DNA of 64,000 nucleotides, from positions 1-64,000 of the forward strand of contig NZ_PPRG01000029.1 in assembly GCF_002902625.1 (NCBI RefSeq), given 5' to 3'. The notes under the pieces were generated by a model. The model saw only the letters and a list, made by a program, of their open reading frames with translations, did no database searches and was not told where the DNA came from. The number at the start of each line of letters is the position of its first letter. The first letter of the stretch is position 1. This stretch comes from Staphylococcus devriesei. Lineage in GTDB: Bacteria; Bacillota; Bacilli; Staphylococcales; Staphylococcaceae. The position numbers were made by a program, and so were the translations under genes. Below are positions 40,038 to 50,477 of this stretch, in pieces.

Positions 40038-41711
40038 TTGAGTTTAGTAAAGAAAAAAAATGACGATATTCGCATCATCCCACTAGGTGGCGTGGGCGAA
40101 ATCGCTAAAAATATGTATATCGTTGAAGTAGACGATGAAATGTTTATGTTGGATGCAGGATTAATGTTTCCAGAAGATGAAATGTTAGGTGTAGATATCG
40201 TTATACCTGATATCCAATATGTAATCGAGAATAAAGAAAAATTAAAAGGTATCTTTTTAAGCCATGGCCACGAACATGCTATTGGTGCAGTAAGCTATAT
40301 TCTAGAACAAATTGACGCACCTGTTTACGGTTCAAAATTGACATTAGCGCTTGTTAAAGAAAATATGAAAGCACGTAATGTGAAGAAAAAAGTCCGTTAT
40401 TACACTGTGAATAATGAATCAGTTATGAGATTTAAAAATGTAAATATTACATTTTTCAGTACTACACATAGTATTCCAGGTAGTTTAGGAATTTGCATTC
40501 ATACATCTTATGGTGCAATTGTGTATACTGGAGAATTTAAATTTGATCAAAGTTTACAAGGTCATTATGCACCAGATATGAAACGCATGGCTGAAATTGG
40601 AGAAGAAGGCGTATTTGCTTTAATTAGTGATTCTACTGAAGCTGAGAAACCTGGATACAATACACCAGAAAACGTCATCGAATCTCATATTTATGATGCA
40701 TTTGCAAAAGTTAAAGGACGCTTAATTGTATCTTGCTACGCCTCAAACTTTATTAGAATTCAACAAGTTTTAAATACGGCGAGCAAATTAAATCGTAAAG
40801 TTTCATTCTTAGGACGTTCACTAGAAAGTTCATTTAATATCGCACGTAAGATGGGATATTTTGATATTCCTAAAGACTTATTAATTCCAATTAATGAAGT
40901 TGAAAATTATCCTAAAAATGAAGTTGTCATTATTGCTACAGGTATGGAAGGCGAGCCTATTGAAGCATTGGGGCAAATGGCACAAAACAAACATAAAATT
41001 ATGAACATTGAAGAAGGCGATTCTGTATATCTAGCCATCACTGCTTCAGCAAATATGGAAGTTATCATTGCTAATACGTTAAATGAGTTAGTACGTGCCG
41101 GCGCCTATGTCATTCCTAATAATAAAAAAATTCACGCATCAAGTCACGGTTGCATGGAAGAATTAAAAATGATGATAAATATTATGAAACCTGAATACTT
41201 TATCCCTGTACAAGGTGAATTTAAAATGCAAATTGCCCATGCTAAATTGGCAAATGAAGCTGGAGTAGCTCCTGAAAAAATCTTCCTTGTTGAAAAAGGT
41301 GATGTAATTCACTATGACGGTAAAGATATGGTATTAAATGAAAAGGTACATTCAGGTAATATATTAATTGATGGTATTGGTGTTGGAGATGTAGGTAACA
41401 TTGTATTAAGAGATCGTCATTTATTAGCAGAAGACGGCATCTTTATCGCTGTAGTTACGTTAGATCCTAAAAATAGACGTATTGCTGCTGGGCCAGAAAT
41501 TCAATCACGAGGCTTTGTATACGTTCGTGAAAGTGAAGAGTTAATGAACGAAGCTGAAGAAAAAGTACGTGAAATCGTTGAAGCGGGTCTTCAAGAAAAG
41601 CGTATTGAGTGGTCAGAAATCAAGCAAAATATGCGTGACCAAATTAGTAAACTTTTATTTGAAAGCACTAAGCGTCGTCCAATGATTATACCAGTCATTT
41701 CTGAGATATAA
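40038..41711 (+). CDS. rnjB: Ribonuclease J2
   Basis: A 557-aa beta-lactamase/beta-CASP ribonuclease, the partner of RNase J1 in 5'-end mRNA decay. The canonical metal motif HGHEDHIGG of J1 reads HGHEHAIGA here (76-84), losing an Asp and a His ligand, which fits J2 being a weak nuclease with a structural role. The beta-CASP region and the C-terminal domain are intact. The TTG after AGGAGGTAACATT gives the usual 557 residues; an upstream ATG lacks a ribosome site. Confidence 0.95.
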   Translation: MSLVKKKNDDIRIIPLGGVGEIAKNMYIVEVDDEMFMLDAGLMFPEDEMLGVDIVIPDIQYVIENKEKLKGIFLSHGHEHAIGAVSYILEQIDAPVYGSKLTLALVKENMKARNVKKKVRYYTVNNESVMRFKNVNITFFSTTHSIPGSLGICIHTSYGAIVYTGEFKFDQSLQGHYAPDMKRMAEIGEEGVFALISDSTEAEKPGYNTPENVIESHIYDAFAKVKGRLIVSCYASNFIRIQQVLNTASKLNRKVSFLGRSLESSFNIARKMGYFDIPKDLLIPINEVENYPKNEVVIIATGMEGEPIEALGQMAQNKHKIMNIEEGDSVYLAITASANMEVIIANTLNELVRAGAYVIPNNKKIHASSHGCMEELKMMINIMKPEYFIPVQGEFKMQIAHAKLANEAGVAPEKIFLVEKGDVIHYDGKDMVLNEKVHSGNILIDGIGVGDVGNIVLRDRHLLAEDGIFIAVVTLDPKNRRIAAGPEIQSRGFVYVRESEELMNEAEEKVREIVEAGLQEKRIEWSEIKQNMRDQISKLLFESTKRRPMIIPVISEI

Positions 41712-41725
41712 GATATAAACAATAA

Positions 41726-41822
41726 AAAGAGGTCGAGACAACATCACAATTGTGAAATGGAATATTTCACTTTATTAAAGACTATGTAGTCTGAATGTGT
41801 ATGGTATTGTCTCAACCTCTTT
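41726..41822 (+). terminator. Branched terminator after rnjB
   Basis: A 16-pair outer stem (AAAGAGGTCGAGACAA with TTGTCTCAACCTCTTT, one mismatch) encloses two clear inner hairpins, GTGAAAT / ATTTCAC and AGACT / AGTCT, plus the palindrome CACAATTGTG. The T-tract is short. This is much larger than a normal terminator. Confidence 0.65.
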
Positions 41823-41921
41823 CATACTTTTTAAATTATTTAAAAAAAGAGATCTAATGTATTATAAAATAAGTTAAAGCATGTCATACATAACGTAAGA
41901 AATAAAAGAAGGTGTACAATT

Positions 41922-44357
41922 TTGCCACAAACTAAGAAAAAAGCAACTACTAGAAAAAAAGGGACGACCGCTAGAAATTCTAAAAAGAAAAGAACACAAA
42001 AAAATGATAGTTCACTAAGATACATAATAGCCGTTGTAGTTGTAGTGATATCTATATTAGGTATGTTTCAATTAGGTATTGTTGGTCGCATGATTGATAG
42101 CTTTTTCAATTATTTATTTGGTAATAGCCGGTACCTAACATATATTTTAGTTAGCTTAATAACTATTTATATAGCAATGCAACGTAAATTCCCTAAATCA
42201 AGACGTACTATTGGTTTAATCTTATTACAGGTAGTTTTATTAATTGCCACTCAAATTATTTATCATTTAAATAAAGGGGTAATAGCAGAAAGAGTACCTG
42301 TTTTATCCTATGTGTATAAATCATATGACCGTACTCACTTTCCAAATTTCGGTGGGGGCGTAATTGGTTTTTATGCCTTAAAAATATTTGTACCACTTAT
42401 TTCAATCGCCGGTGTAATTATTATCACACTACTTCTATTAGTTTCAAGTGTGATTTTATTATTGAAATTACGTCATAGAGACGTGGCTAAAATATCTCTA
42501 GATAAAATGAAAAATTCTAGCCAAAGTGCATCGACAACTTTTAAAGAAAAAAGAGCGCAAAACAAAGTGAAAAAAGAAGAACGACGTCGCGAGAAAGAAG
42601 AAAAAGAACGCGAACGACAACTTTTGAAAGAACGTGAAGAAACAGAACGTCTTGAAGCACGTGAAAATGAAGTTAAAGATGTAAGTGACTTTCCAGAGAT
42701 TGAAACGAAAGATGACTCTATTCCTATATATGGACACGATGAAGCTACAAAAGAAACTCAAACTCAGCCTAAAACGAATAAACGTAAAAAACGACGCTTT
42801 GGGATTGAGGATAAAGAACAACCTCTGTCATCAGCCGAGTCGACTACAGAGAATAACCAATCTACAAATGCTGATGTAGAAATAAACGAAATAGATGAGA
42901 ATCAAACTAATGGTTCAATTTCTGAGGTTGGAGAAGTAGCCAATGTATCTTATCATATTCCACCATTGTCATTGCTAAAACAACCTAGCAAGCAACAAAC
43001 AACTTCTCGCACAGAAGTTCAACGTAAAGGACAGATTTTAGAATCAACGATGAAAAACTTTGGTGTTAATGCTAAAGTAACCCAAATTAAAATAGGTCCT
43101 GCTGTAACTCAATATGAGATTCAACCGGCACAAGGAGTAAAAGTAAGTAAGATTGTTAACTTGCATAACGACATTGCCCTTGCATTAGCAGCAAAGGATG
43201 TTCGTATCGAAGCACCTATACCAGGTCGTTCTGCAGTTGGTATTGAGGTTCCTAATGATAAGATTTCTTTAGTAACATTGAAAGAAGTTTTAGAAACCAA
43301 ATTTCCAGCTAAAAACAAGCTAGAAGTGGGATTGGGACGAGATATTTCTGGTGAACCTATGACAATTCAATTAAATGAAATGCCACATTTATTAGTAGCG
43401 GGTTCAACAGGTAGTGGTAAGTCAGTATGTATCAACGGTATTATTACAAGTATACTTCTAAATGCTAAGCCTCATGAAGTTAAACTTATGTTAATTGACC
43501 CTAAAATGGTGGAACTTAATGTTTATAATGGCGTGCCTCATTTATTAATTCCTGTAGTTACAAATCCTCATAAGGCTTCTCAAGCTTTAGAGAAGATAGT
43601 TGCAGAAATGGAACGACGTTATGATCTATTCCAACATTCATCTACTAGAAATATTGAAGGCTATAATCAATTCTTACGTCGTCAGAATGAAGAACTTGAT
43701 GAAAAACAAGCCGAACTACCTTATATTGTAGTTATCGTGGACGAGTTAGCGGACTTAATGATGGTAGCGGGTAAAGAAGTAGAAAATGCTATTCAACGTA
43801 TTACACAAATGGCACGTGCAGCTGGTATACATTTAATCGTAGCGACGCAAAGACCATCAGTGGATGTTATCACAGGTATAATTAAAAATAATATTCCATC
43901 AAGAATTGCCTTTGCAGTGAGTTCACAAACTGACTCTAGAACAATTATCGGTTCTGCAGGAGCAGAGAAGCTGTTAGGAAAAGGCGATATGTTATATGTT
44001 GGAAACGGAGATTCATCTCAAATCCGTGTACAAGGCGCTTTCTTAAGCGATCAAGAAGTTCAAGACATTGTCAATTCTGTCGTAGAACAACAAAAAGCAA
44101 ATTATATTAAAGAAATGGAATCTGATGCACCTACTGATAAGTCTGAAATGAAAAGTGAAGATTCCCTATATGAGGAAGTATATTTATTTGTCATAGAACA
44201 ACAAAAAGCGAGTACCTCACTTTTACAAAGACAATTTAGAATCGGTTATAATAGAGCATCAAGATTAATGGATGATTTAGAACGTAACCAAGTGATTGGT
44301 CCACAAAAGGGAAGTAAACCAAGACAAGTTTTAATTGATATAGAAGAAGAGGTGTAA
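41922..44357 (+). CDS. ftsK: FtsK/SpoIIIE-family DNA translocase
   Basis: An 811-aa septum-associated DNA pump. A lysine-rich start is followed by four or five membrane helices within residues 33-185, then a charged linker (about 190-340) rich in Lys and Glu. The motor domain has Walker [11 protein letters not shown] (about 491-500) and the Walker [11 protein letters not shown]. The C-terminal gamma winged helix (about 750-811) reads oriented DNA motifs. The start is TTG after AAGGTG. S. aureus calls this gene spoIIIE or ftsK. It cooperates with XerC/XerD at dif. Confidence 0.95.
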   Translation: MPQTKKKATTRKKGTTARNSKKKRTQKNDSSLRYIIAVVVVVISILGMFQLGIVGRMIDSFFNYLFGNSRYLTYILVSLITIYIAMQRKFPKSRRTIGLILLQVVLLIATQIIYHLNKGVIAERVPVLSYVYKSYDRTHFPNFGGGVIGFYALKIFVPLISIAGVIIITLLLLVSSVILLLKLRHRDVAKISLDKMKNSSQSASTTFKEKRAQNKVKKEERRREKEEKERERQLLKEREETERLEARENEVKDVSDFPEIETKDDSIPIYGHDEATKETQTQPKTNKRKKRRFGIEDKEQPLSSAESTTENNQSTNADVEINEIDENQTNGSISEVGEVANVSYHIPPLSLLKQPSKQQTTSRTEVQRKGQILESTMKNFGVNAKVTQIKIGPAVTQYEIQPAQGVKVSKIVNLHNDIALALAAKDVRIEAPIPGRSAVGIEVPNDKISLVTLKEVLETKFPAKNKLEVGLGRDISGEPMTIQLNEMPHLLVAGSTGSGKSVCINGIITSILLNAKPHEVKLMLIDPKMVELNVYNGVPHLLIPVVTNPHKASQALEKIVAEMERRYDLFQHSSTRNIEGYNQFLRRQNEELDEKQAELPYIVVIVDELADLMMVAGKEVENAIQRITQMARAAGIHLIVATQRPSVDVITGIIKNNIPSRIAFAVSSQTDSRTIIGSAGAEKLLGKGDMLYVGNGDSSQIRVQGAFLSDQEVQDIVNSVVEQQKANYIKEMESDAPTDKSEMKSEDSLYEEVYLFVIEQQKASTSLLQRQFRIGYNRASRLMDDLERNQVIGPQKGSKPRQVLIDIEEEV

Positions 44358-44359
44358 AA

Positions 44360-45076
44360 ATGGCAGAATTAAACTCAGTTTTTAGAGTGAAAGAGTATAT
44401 TTTCAATCAGATAAAAGATAATTCTTTAAAACCTGGAGATAAACTTCCTAGCAATTTAGCGATTGCTAGGGAGGTTAATGTGAAAACAGACGACGTCTAT
44501 GATGCGATTGGTCAGCTTATTACTGAACAAGTGCTAACTGATAACTTTGAAGAAGGGCCAAGCGTAAAGAAATTACACCCTTTCTTCTATCCATTAAATA
44601 AATTATTTAGTATTAGCGATATGATAAAACAAGCTGGTTATCACTCCGGAACTGAATATTTAAGTTTAGAACAACAACCAGCCTCGATTTTAGATGCGAA
44701 GAGATTGGGTATAAAAGATAAACAACCTATTACGATTATCGAAAGATTGCGTACAGCGAATCATCAACCAGTTATGTATTGTTTAGATAAGATCGCTGAG
44801 GAAAACTTAACATGTACAGATTATCAAACTAGTGATGGCTCTATGCTTAATGCTATCGAACTTAATACGGGACACAAAGTCACTTCGGCAGAAACTGAAG
44901 TAGAGGCTATTAGCTATGAGCCACATATTTCTGATATTTTGAATGCTTCACCACATGAAGGATTAATGTTACTAAAGGTTGTACATTTTGATGAAACGGG
45001 TAAACCTATTTTATATTCTTTAAATTATGTAAAAAGTAGTCTGGTTAAATTCAAATTAACTCGTACTAAAATTTAA
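44360..45076 (+). CDS. GntR-family transcriptional regulator, UTRA domain (YmfC-like)
   Basis: A 238-aa regulator with an N-terminal winged helix (GDKLPSNLAIAREVNVKTDDVYDAI in two parts, about 27-51) and a C-terminal UTRA ligand-binding domain (about 85-235). It follows ftsK by two bases and precedes the M16 pair, the same position as ymfC in Bacillus. Its ligand is unknown. Confidence 0.9.
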   Translation: MAELNSVFRVKEYIFNQIKDNSLKPGDKLPSNLAIAREVNVKTDDVYDAIGQLITEQVLTDNFEEGPSVKKLHPFFYPLNKLFSISDMIKQAGYHSGTEYLSLEQQPASILDAKRLGIKDKQPITIIERLRTANHQPVMYCLDKIAEENLTCTDYQTSDGSMLNAIELNTGHKVTSAETEVEAISYEPHISDILNASPHEGLMLLKVVHFDETGKPILYSLNYVKSSLVKFKLTRTKI

Positions 45077-45103
45077 CAACTTAATAAGGAGTGAGTAAGA
45101 ATC

Positions 45104-46369
45104 GTGACACAAAATAATAGACAAATACATATCGATATACTACCAACTGAGAAATTTAAAACAACAATGATTACATTTAAATTTATGGCACCTTTAAATT
45201 ATGAAACTATTACAGCACGCTCATTACTAAGTAAATTATTAATCCGTGGAACGAAACAGTGGCCTACAGATAAAGCGTTGAGTAAGCAACTTTCTGAATT
45301 GTATGGTGCTTATATCAATAGTTTTGTTTCGAAATTCAAAGATCAACACGTTATAACGATTTCACTTGAAATAGTCAACGAACGTTATCTCAAAGACTCT
45401 TCACCTTTATTTGAAAAAGGCTTAAATCTACTCCATGAAGTCATCACTAACCCACTTGTAGACAATAGAGCGTTCAATACAACATTTGTGAATCAAGAAA
45501 AATCATTATTAACTAAAAAAATTGAAGCAATGATAGATAATAAAGCGCAATATTCATTTTTAAATTTACTTAAATATATGTTTAAAGATGAACCTTATCG
45601 CTATTTAGCAACAGGCCAAATTGAAAATATACCTCTAGTTACAGCTGAAAACTTGTACGATACATATAAATCAATGTTAACTAATGATAATTGTTCAGTA
45701 TATGTGGTAGGTAATGTAGATAAAGAAGAAGTTAAACAGTTAATTGAATCTAAGTTTAATATTCAACCGTTTGAACTTCAACGTACTGATATACCAAGAC
45801 TAGATGATGATCAAACTGAACCGCGATTTATTGTTGAAGAAGATGAAGTAGATCAAGCTAAATTAAACTTAGGTTACCGTTTTCCAACACGTTTCGGGGC
45901 AGATGATTATTATGCTTTAGTTGTGCTTAATACCATGTTTGGTGGCGACCCATCTTCAGTATTATTTAATGAAGTACGAGAAAAACAAAGCTTAGCTTAT
46001 TCTATCCATTCACAATTAGATGGTAAAAATGGCTATTTATTTGTATTAAGTGGAGTGTCATCGGATAAATATGAAGTTGCAAAAGATACTATTTTACAAG
46101 AATTTGATAAGTTTAAGCAGGGAGAATTTGAGGATAGTAAGTTGGAATTAGCGAAAAAGATAATTATCTCTCAACGACAAGAAATTGATGACCGCCCGAA
46201 AAGTATAATTGAAGTGATGCAAAATCAATTACTTTTAGAGCAAGCGCAAGCCGATGATGACTATATTAATGAGATTCGCAATGTTACTAAAGAAGATGTA
46301 ATTACAATGGCTAATAAAGCTCGACTCGATACAATTTACGTATTAACGAAAGGAGGCCAATCTGAATGA
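45104..46369 (+). CDS. M16-family peptidase-like protein lacking the zinc motif (YmfF-like)
   Basis: A 421-aa protein with the two-lobe M16 fold. The catalytic HxxEH is missing where it should lie in the first lobe (the local sequence is SLLSKLLIRGTKQW), so this is probably the non-catalytic partner of the next gene, as in mitochondrial MPP-like pairs. The start is GTG after AAGGAGTGAG. It overlaps the next gene by four bases. Confidence 0.88.
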   Translation: MTQNNRQIHIDILPTEKFKTTMITFKFMAPLNYETITARSLLSKLLIRGTKQWPTDKALSKQLSELYGAYINSFVSKFKDQHVITISLEIVNERYLKDSSPLFEKGLNLLHEVITNPLVDNRAFNTTFVNQEKSLLTKKIEAMIDNKAQYSFLNLLKYMFKDEPYRYLATGQIENIPLVTAENLYDTYKSMLTNDNCSVYVVGNVDKEEVKQLIESKFNIQPFELQRTDIPRLDDDQTEPRFIVEEDEVDQAKLNLGYRFPTRFGADDYYALVVLNTMFGGDPSSVLFNEVREKQSLAYSIHSQLDGKNGYLFVLSGVSSDKYEVAKDTILQEFDKFKQGEFEDSKLELAKKIIISQRQEIDDRPKSIIEVMQNQLLLEQAQADDDYINEIRNVTKEDVITMANKARLDTIYVLTKGGQSE

Positions 46370-47655
46370 AAAGGCACGTTTATGAATTAATTGATGAGAA
46401 AGTATACGAACACGAACTCCAAAATGGCTTACGTCTATTCATTATCCCTAAGAAAGGATTCCAAAAAACGTTTGTCACTTATACCACTCAATTCGGTTCA
46501 CTTGATAGTACATTCAAACCTCATAATGAAGACCAAATGATTACAGTGCCTGATGGGGTAGCACATTTTCTAGAACATAAATTATTTGAAAAAGATGGAG
46601 ACGAAGACTTATTTACAGCATTTGCTAATGATAATGCTCAAGTCAATGCGTTTACAAGCTTTGATCGTACAAGTTATTTATTTAGTGCCACTGACAATGT
46701 TGATAGTAATATTATTCGCTTATTAAATATGGTTGAGACACCTTACTTTTCAAAAGAAACTGTAGATAAAGAAAAAGGCATTATAGCTGAAGAAATCAAG
46801 ATGTATCAAGAACAACCAGGATATAAAATTATGTTCAATACACTGCGCGCGATGTATCATAATCATCCAATTAAAGTGGATATAGCTGGAAGCGTAGAAA
46901 GTATTTATGACATAACTAAAGATGATTTATATACATGTTATGAAACATTTTATCATCCTTCAAATATGGTTCTTTTTGTCGTAGGAGATGTTGATCCAGA
47001 ACATATTTGTAGTCTTGTGGAAGCTCATGAAGCACAACGTGATAAAACAAATCAACCAAATATCCAAAGAGGTAGCGTGGATGAACCACTTGAAGTCGTT
47101 ACACCGTTTGTGAAAGAAGAAATGAAATTGCAGTCACCAAGATTAATGCTTGGGTTTAAGAATAAGCCATATGTCGAAACACCACAACGATATGTACAAC
47201 GTGATTTAGAGATGACACTATTTTATGAATTAGTCTTTGGAGAAGAAACTGATTTTTATCAAATGTTACTAACTGAAGATTTAATAGATGAATCGTTTGG
47301 CTATCAATTTGTGCTCGAACCTACATATAGTTTTTCAATAATTACAAGTGCAACACAACAACCTGATAAATTAAAAGACGTCTTATTGAGTGAACTTCTA
47401 AAATATAGAGGTAATCTACAAGACGAAGAAGCTTTTAATTTATTGAAAAAACAATTTATCGGCGAATTTATCTCAAGTTTAAATTCACCAGAATATATTG
47501 CTAATCAATACGCTAAATTATACTTCGAAGGGGTAAGTGTCTTCGAGATGTTAGATATTATTGAAAATATTACTTTAGAAAGTATAAATGAAACGACAAA
47601 GCAATATTTAAATTTAGATAATATAGTTGATAGTCGTTTGGAGATTAAAAAATAA
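46366..47655 (+). CDS. M16-family zinc peptidase (YmfH-like)
   Basis: A 429-aa active-type M16 peptidase. The inverted zinc motif is HFLEH at about 67-71, and the third ligand is expected in the EEIKMYQEQPG helix near 142. It is paired with the upstream inactive homologue by translational overlap. The related Bacillus genes have no well-established substrate. The last base of its stop codon is shared with the start of the SDR gene. Confidence 0.9.
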   Translation: MKRHVYELIDEKVYEHELQNGLRLFIIPKKGFQKTFVTYTTQFGSLDSTFKPHNEDQMITVPDGVAHFLEHKLFEKDGDEDLFTAFANDNAQVNAFTSFDRTSYLFSATDNVDSNIIRLLNMVETPYFSKETVDKEKGIIAEEIKMYQEQPGYKIMFNTLRAMYHNHPIKVDIAGSVESIYDITKDDLYTCYETFYHPSNMVLFVVGDVDPEHICSLVEAHEAQRDKTNQPNIQRGSVDEPLEVVTPFVKEEMKLQSPRLMLGFKNKPYVETPQRYVQRDLEMTLFYELVFGEETDFYQMLLTEDLIDESFGYQFVLEPTYSFSIITSATQQPDKLKDVLLSELLKYRGNLQDEEAFNLLKKQFIGEFISSLNSPEYIANQYAKLYFEGVSVFEMLDIIENITLESINETTKQYLNLDNIVDSRLEIKK

Positions 47656-48359
47656 TGAAAGCATTAGTATTAGGTGGATCAGGGAGTATTGGTTCAGCTA
47701 TTGTAGAACGACTTTTACAAGATGATTTTGAAGTTATTATTCAATATTACCAATCAGACGTAAACATATTGAAAGAAAAGTATAAAAATGAAGCGGTTCA
47801 CTTTATCCAGCTCGATTTAACACAAAATATAAATTTAGAAGAAGCGTTTGGTCATATTAAAAATCTTGATTGCCTTGTTTATAGTAGTGGGACAGCTATA
47901 TACGGTATGTTACAAGATATGTCAGATAATGATATTGATAGAAGTTATAATATACATGTGAAGCAATTGATTAGATGTAGCCGTTATTTCATTGACACTT
48001 TAAGACAAAGTGTAGATGGCCGGATTATCGTTATTTCATCGATTTGGGGTGAAACTGGAGCAAGTATGGAAACCATCTACTCTACGATGAAGAGTGCCCA
48101 AATTGGCTTTGTTAAAGCACTTAGTCAGGAATTAGCAATGACAAGTGTGACGGTTAATGCGGTGGCTCCTGGATTCGTTTCAGGGAGAATGGCCTGCGAA
48201 TTTAGCGAAGAAGAACAAGAAGCAATTTTAAATGAATTGCCTCAGCAACGAATGGTTACCCCTGATGAAGTTGCTCATACTTGTGCATATTTATGGCATC
48301 CGCTAGCTAAGAGTATCACGGGTACGGTCCAAAAAGTCAACGGAGCTTGGTATCTTTAA
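47655..48359 (+). CDS. Short-chain dehydrogenase/reductase (YmfI-like)
   Basis: A 234-aa classical SDR. The cofactor motif GGSGSIGSAIV is at 7-17, the catalytic Ser in VISSIWGETG (about 126-135), and the YxxxK motif is YSTMK near 140-144. It resembles FabG and YmfI of Bacillus, but its substrate is unknown. It is part of the gntR-M16-M16-SDR run with overlapping or one-base junctions. Confidence 0.9.
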   Translation: MKALVLGGSGSIGSAIVERLLQDDFEVIIQYYQSDVNILKEKYKNEAVHFIQLDLTQNINLEEAFGHIKNLDCLVYSSGTAIYGMLQDMSDNDIDRSYNIHVKQLIRCSRYFIDTLRQSVDGRIIVISSIWGETGASMETIYSTMKSAQIGFVKALSQELAMTSVTVNAVAPGFVSGRMACEFSEEEQEAILNELPQQRMVTPDEVAHTCAYLWHPLAKSITGTVQKVNGAWYL

Positions 48360-48370
48360 AATTCAAAAAC

Positions 48371-48459
48371 GTTACAGTTATATTCTTAAATTTATGATTA
48401 GTATTTCAAAAATAAATGATATAATATGATTATTATTTTAAAATACTGTTGTTACAGTT
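48371..48459 (+). promoter_or_regulatory. Promoter of the ymfK-like gene, flanked by direct GTTACAGTT repeats
   Basis: TGA-TATAAT (extended -10) occupies 48417-48425. The nonamer GTTACAGTT occurs at 48371-48379 and again at 48451-48459, exactly 80 bp apart and on either side of the -10 box. The repeats could be operators for an unidentified regulator. Confidence 0.4.
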
Positions 48460-48485
48460 GGCATTTAAACAAGGGGCGGATGTAA

Positions 48486-49316
48486 ATGACTGTTGCTGAA
48501 AAGAAAGAATGGTATCTTGAATATGAAATAACAGTTAATCGTGCAGGTTTATTAGGTGATATTTCAAGTTTACTTGGTATGTTAGGAATAAGCATTGTAA
48601 CGATTAATGGTGTAGATCAAGGACGTCGTGGTTTATTAATTAAAACTGATAGCCTTGAAAAAGTAAATCGTTTTGAGAATATTATAAAAGAACTTAATGA
48701 AATTGAAATTACTAAGTTAAGAGTGCCTGAATTACGTGATCGACTAGCCGTACGTCATGGGCGTTATATAGAACAAGATGCTGATGATAAAAAGACATTC
48801 CGTTTTGAACGTGAAGATTTAGGTTTATTAGTCGATTTTCTTGCAGAACTTTTCAAAGAAGAGGGACATAAACTTATTGGAATCAGAGGTATGCCACGTG
48901 TAGGCAAGACGGAATCCATAGTAGCAGGAAGCGTCTGTGCTCATAAGCGATGGCTCTTTATTAGCTCAACCTTAATTAAGCAAACGGTACGTAGCTCCCT
49001 TATTAAGGGTGAATATGATTCGAACCATGTGTATATTATTGATGGTGCTGTAACAGCTAGAGAAGCAAATCATAAACATCAAGAGTTGGTCAGAGAAGTA
49101 ATGACGTTACCTTCAATTAAGGTGGTAGAACATCCTGATTTATTTGTTGAATCTGGAGACTATAGTATGGATGATTTTGATTATATAATTGAATTACGTG
49201 AAAACGAAAATCAAACAATTGAATATGATCAAATGAAACAACAGACAGTTAAAAGTAAAAATAATTTAAACTTCGGTGAAGATACATTTGGCGGAGGGTT
49301 TGGATTTTTCGAATAG
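48486..49316 (+). CDS. YmfK-like protein (DUF3388 family)
   Basis: A 276-aa conserved Firmicute protein of unknown function. The N-terminus (about 8-75) resembles an ACT-type regulatory domain (VNRAGLLGDISSLLGMLG). A middle segment has the P-loop-like GMPRVGKTES near 139-148, suggesting nucleotide binding. A Gly/Phe-rich tail (GEDTFGGGFGFFE) ends the protein. It has its own promoter and a GGGGCGGATG ribosome site. Confidence 0.85.
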   Translation: MTVAEKKEWYLEYEITVNRAGLLGDISSLLGMLGISIVTINGVDQGRRGLLIKTDSLEKVNRFENIIKELNEIEITKLRVPELRDRLAVRHGRYIEQDADDKKTFRFEREDLGLLVDFLAELFKEEGHKLIGIRGMPRVGKTESIVAGSVCAHKRWLFISSTLIKQTVRSSLIKGEYDSNHVYIIDGAVTAREANHKHQELVREVMTLPSIKVVEHPDLFVESGDYSMDDFDYIIELRENENQTIEYDQMKQQTVKSKNNLNFGEDTFGGGFGFFE

Positions 49317-49337
49317 TAATTGTGGAGGCTTTTAAAA

Positions 49338-49730
49338 GTGAGAACTATTGGTGAGACTTTAAAAGGAAGAAGAGAGAGACTTGGAATGACGTTAGCAGAG
49401 TTGGAAGAACGAACTCAAATTAAACGAGCAACGCTAAAAAAAATTGAAGAAAATCGATTCAATGAATTAGCTAAGGTTGATTATGCAGAGGGATTTATCA
49501 GACGTTACGCGAGCGTTGTAAATATGAACGCTGAACAATTAATCAATGTGCATGGCGAAGAAATTCCAAATAGTCAAAATCAATTAGACACGCTTTTAAT
49601 GCGTTATCAAAACGATGATGCCCCTACATACCGTACTAAGAATAAGGAACCTCTACAATTAGTCGTGTTAATTGGGGGAATAATTGTAATTACTTTTATT
49701 CTTTGGCTCTTAGCTATGTTAATATTATAA
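49338..49730 (+). CDS. RodZ-like helix-turn-helix membrane protein (YmfM-like)
   Basis: A 130-aa protein: an N-terminal Xre-type HTH (TLKGRRERLGMTLAELEERT, about 6-25, with the RxGMT turn) and a single C-terminal membrane helix at about 104-129. The extracellular domain of long RodZ proteins is absent, as in other staphylococci. RodZ links MreB to cell shape in rods; the role in cocci is unclear. The GTG after GTGGAGG was chosen; an upstream in-frame start precedes that ribosome site. Confidence 0.88.
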   Translation: MRTIGETLKGRRERLGMTLAELEERTQIKRATLKKIEENRFNELAKVDYAEGFIRRYASVVNMNAEQLINVHGEEIPNSQNQLDTLLMRYQNDDAPTYRTKNKEPLQLVVLIGGIIVITFILWLLAMLIL

Positions 49731-49764
49731 TTTGTAAAGATAAATTTAGAAATGAGGCTTTAAC

Positions 49765-50340
49765 ATGAATATTCCAAATCAGATTACAGTTTTTAGAGTA
49801 ATTCTTATTCCAGTTTTTATTTTATTTGCTCTAGTAAACTTTGGATTTGGCAGTGTATCGATTTTAGGTGGTTATGAAATACGCATCGAACAACTTATCG
49901 CTGCAATCATCTTTATTGTTGCATCTTTAAGCGACTTTGTAGATGGATACTTAGCTAGAAAATGGCAATTAGTTACAAATATGGGTAAATTTTTAGACCC
50001 ATTAGCTGATAAACTACTTGTTTCAAGCGCATTAATAGTTATGATTCAAATGGATCTAACTAATTCAGTAGTAGTTATTATAATTATAGCGCGCGAATTT
50101 GCAGTTACTGGTTTACGTTTATTACAAATTGAACAGGGATTTGTAAGTGCTGCAGGCCAACTTGGTAAAATTAAAACAGCTGTAACTATGGTTGCAATTA
50201 TTTGGATTTTACTAGGTGACTTATTTGCTAATTGGATTGGTTTCCCATTAGGACAAGTATTACTTTATATTGGTGTCTTCTTTACCATTTTATCTGGTAT
50301 CGAATATTTTTATAAAGGCAGAAATGTTTTTAAACAATAA
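49765..50340 (+). CDS. pgsA: CDP-diacylglycerol-glycerol-3-phosphate 3-phosphatidyltransferase
   Basis: A 191-aa membrane enzyme that makes phosphatidylglycerol phosphate, the precursor of PG and cardiolipin. The CDP-alcohol phosphotransferase signature is split over [11 protein letters not shown] and [10 protein letters not shown] (about 57-67 and 73-82), with all acidic residues. It uses the CDP-DAG made by CdsA. Changes in pgsA are linked to daptomycin response in staphylococci; nothing unusual is seen here. Confidence 0.97.
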   Translation: MNIPNQITVFRVILIPVFILFALVNFGFGSVSILGGYEIRIEQLIAAIIFIVASLSDFVDGYLARKWQLVTNMGKFLDPLADKLLVSSALIVMIQMDLTNSVVVIIIIAREFAVTGLRLLQIEQGFVSAAGQLGKIKTAVTMVAIIWILLGDLFANWIGFPLGQVLLYIGVFFTILSGIEYFYKGRNVFKQ

Positions 50341-50351
50341 TTTAGTGAAAT

Positions 50352-50432
50352 AACCAAGAATGAATGAGAGTGGACAATGTCCTAGAGCATAAATTATTAA
50401 TGTCTCAGTCTCTTCAATTCTTGGTTTTTTTG
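50352..50432 (+). terminator. Terminator after pgsA
   Basis: Outer stem AACCAAGAAT / ATTCTTGGTT and imperfect inner pairing (GAGA / TCTC), followed by a long T-run. Confidence 0.8.
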
Positions 50433-50477
50433 AACTTTAATTTATAAAATATAAAGAAAATTAGGAGAGAAACGGTC

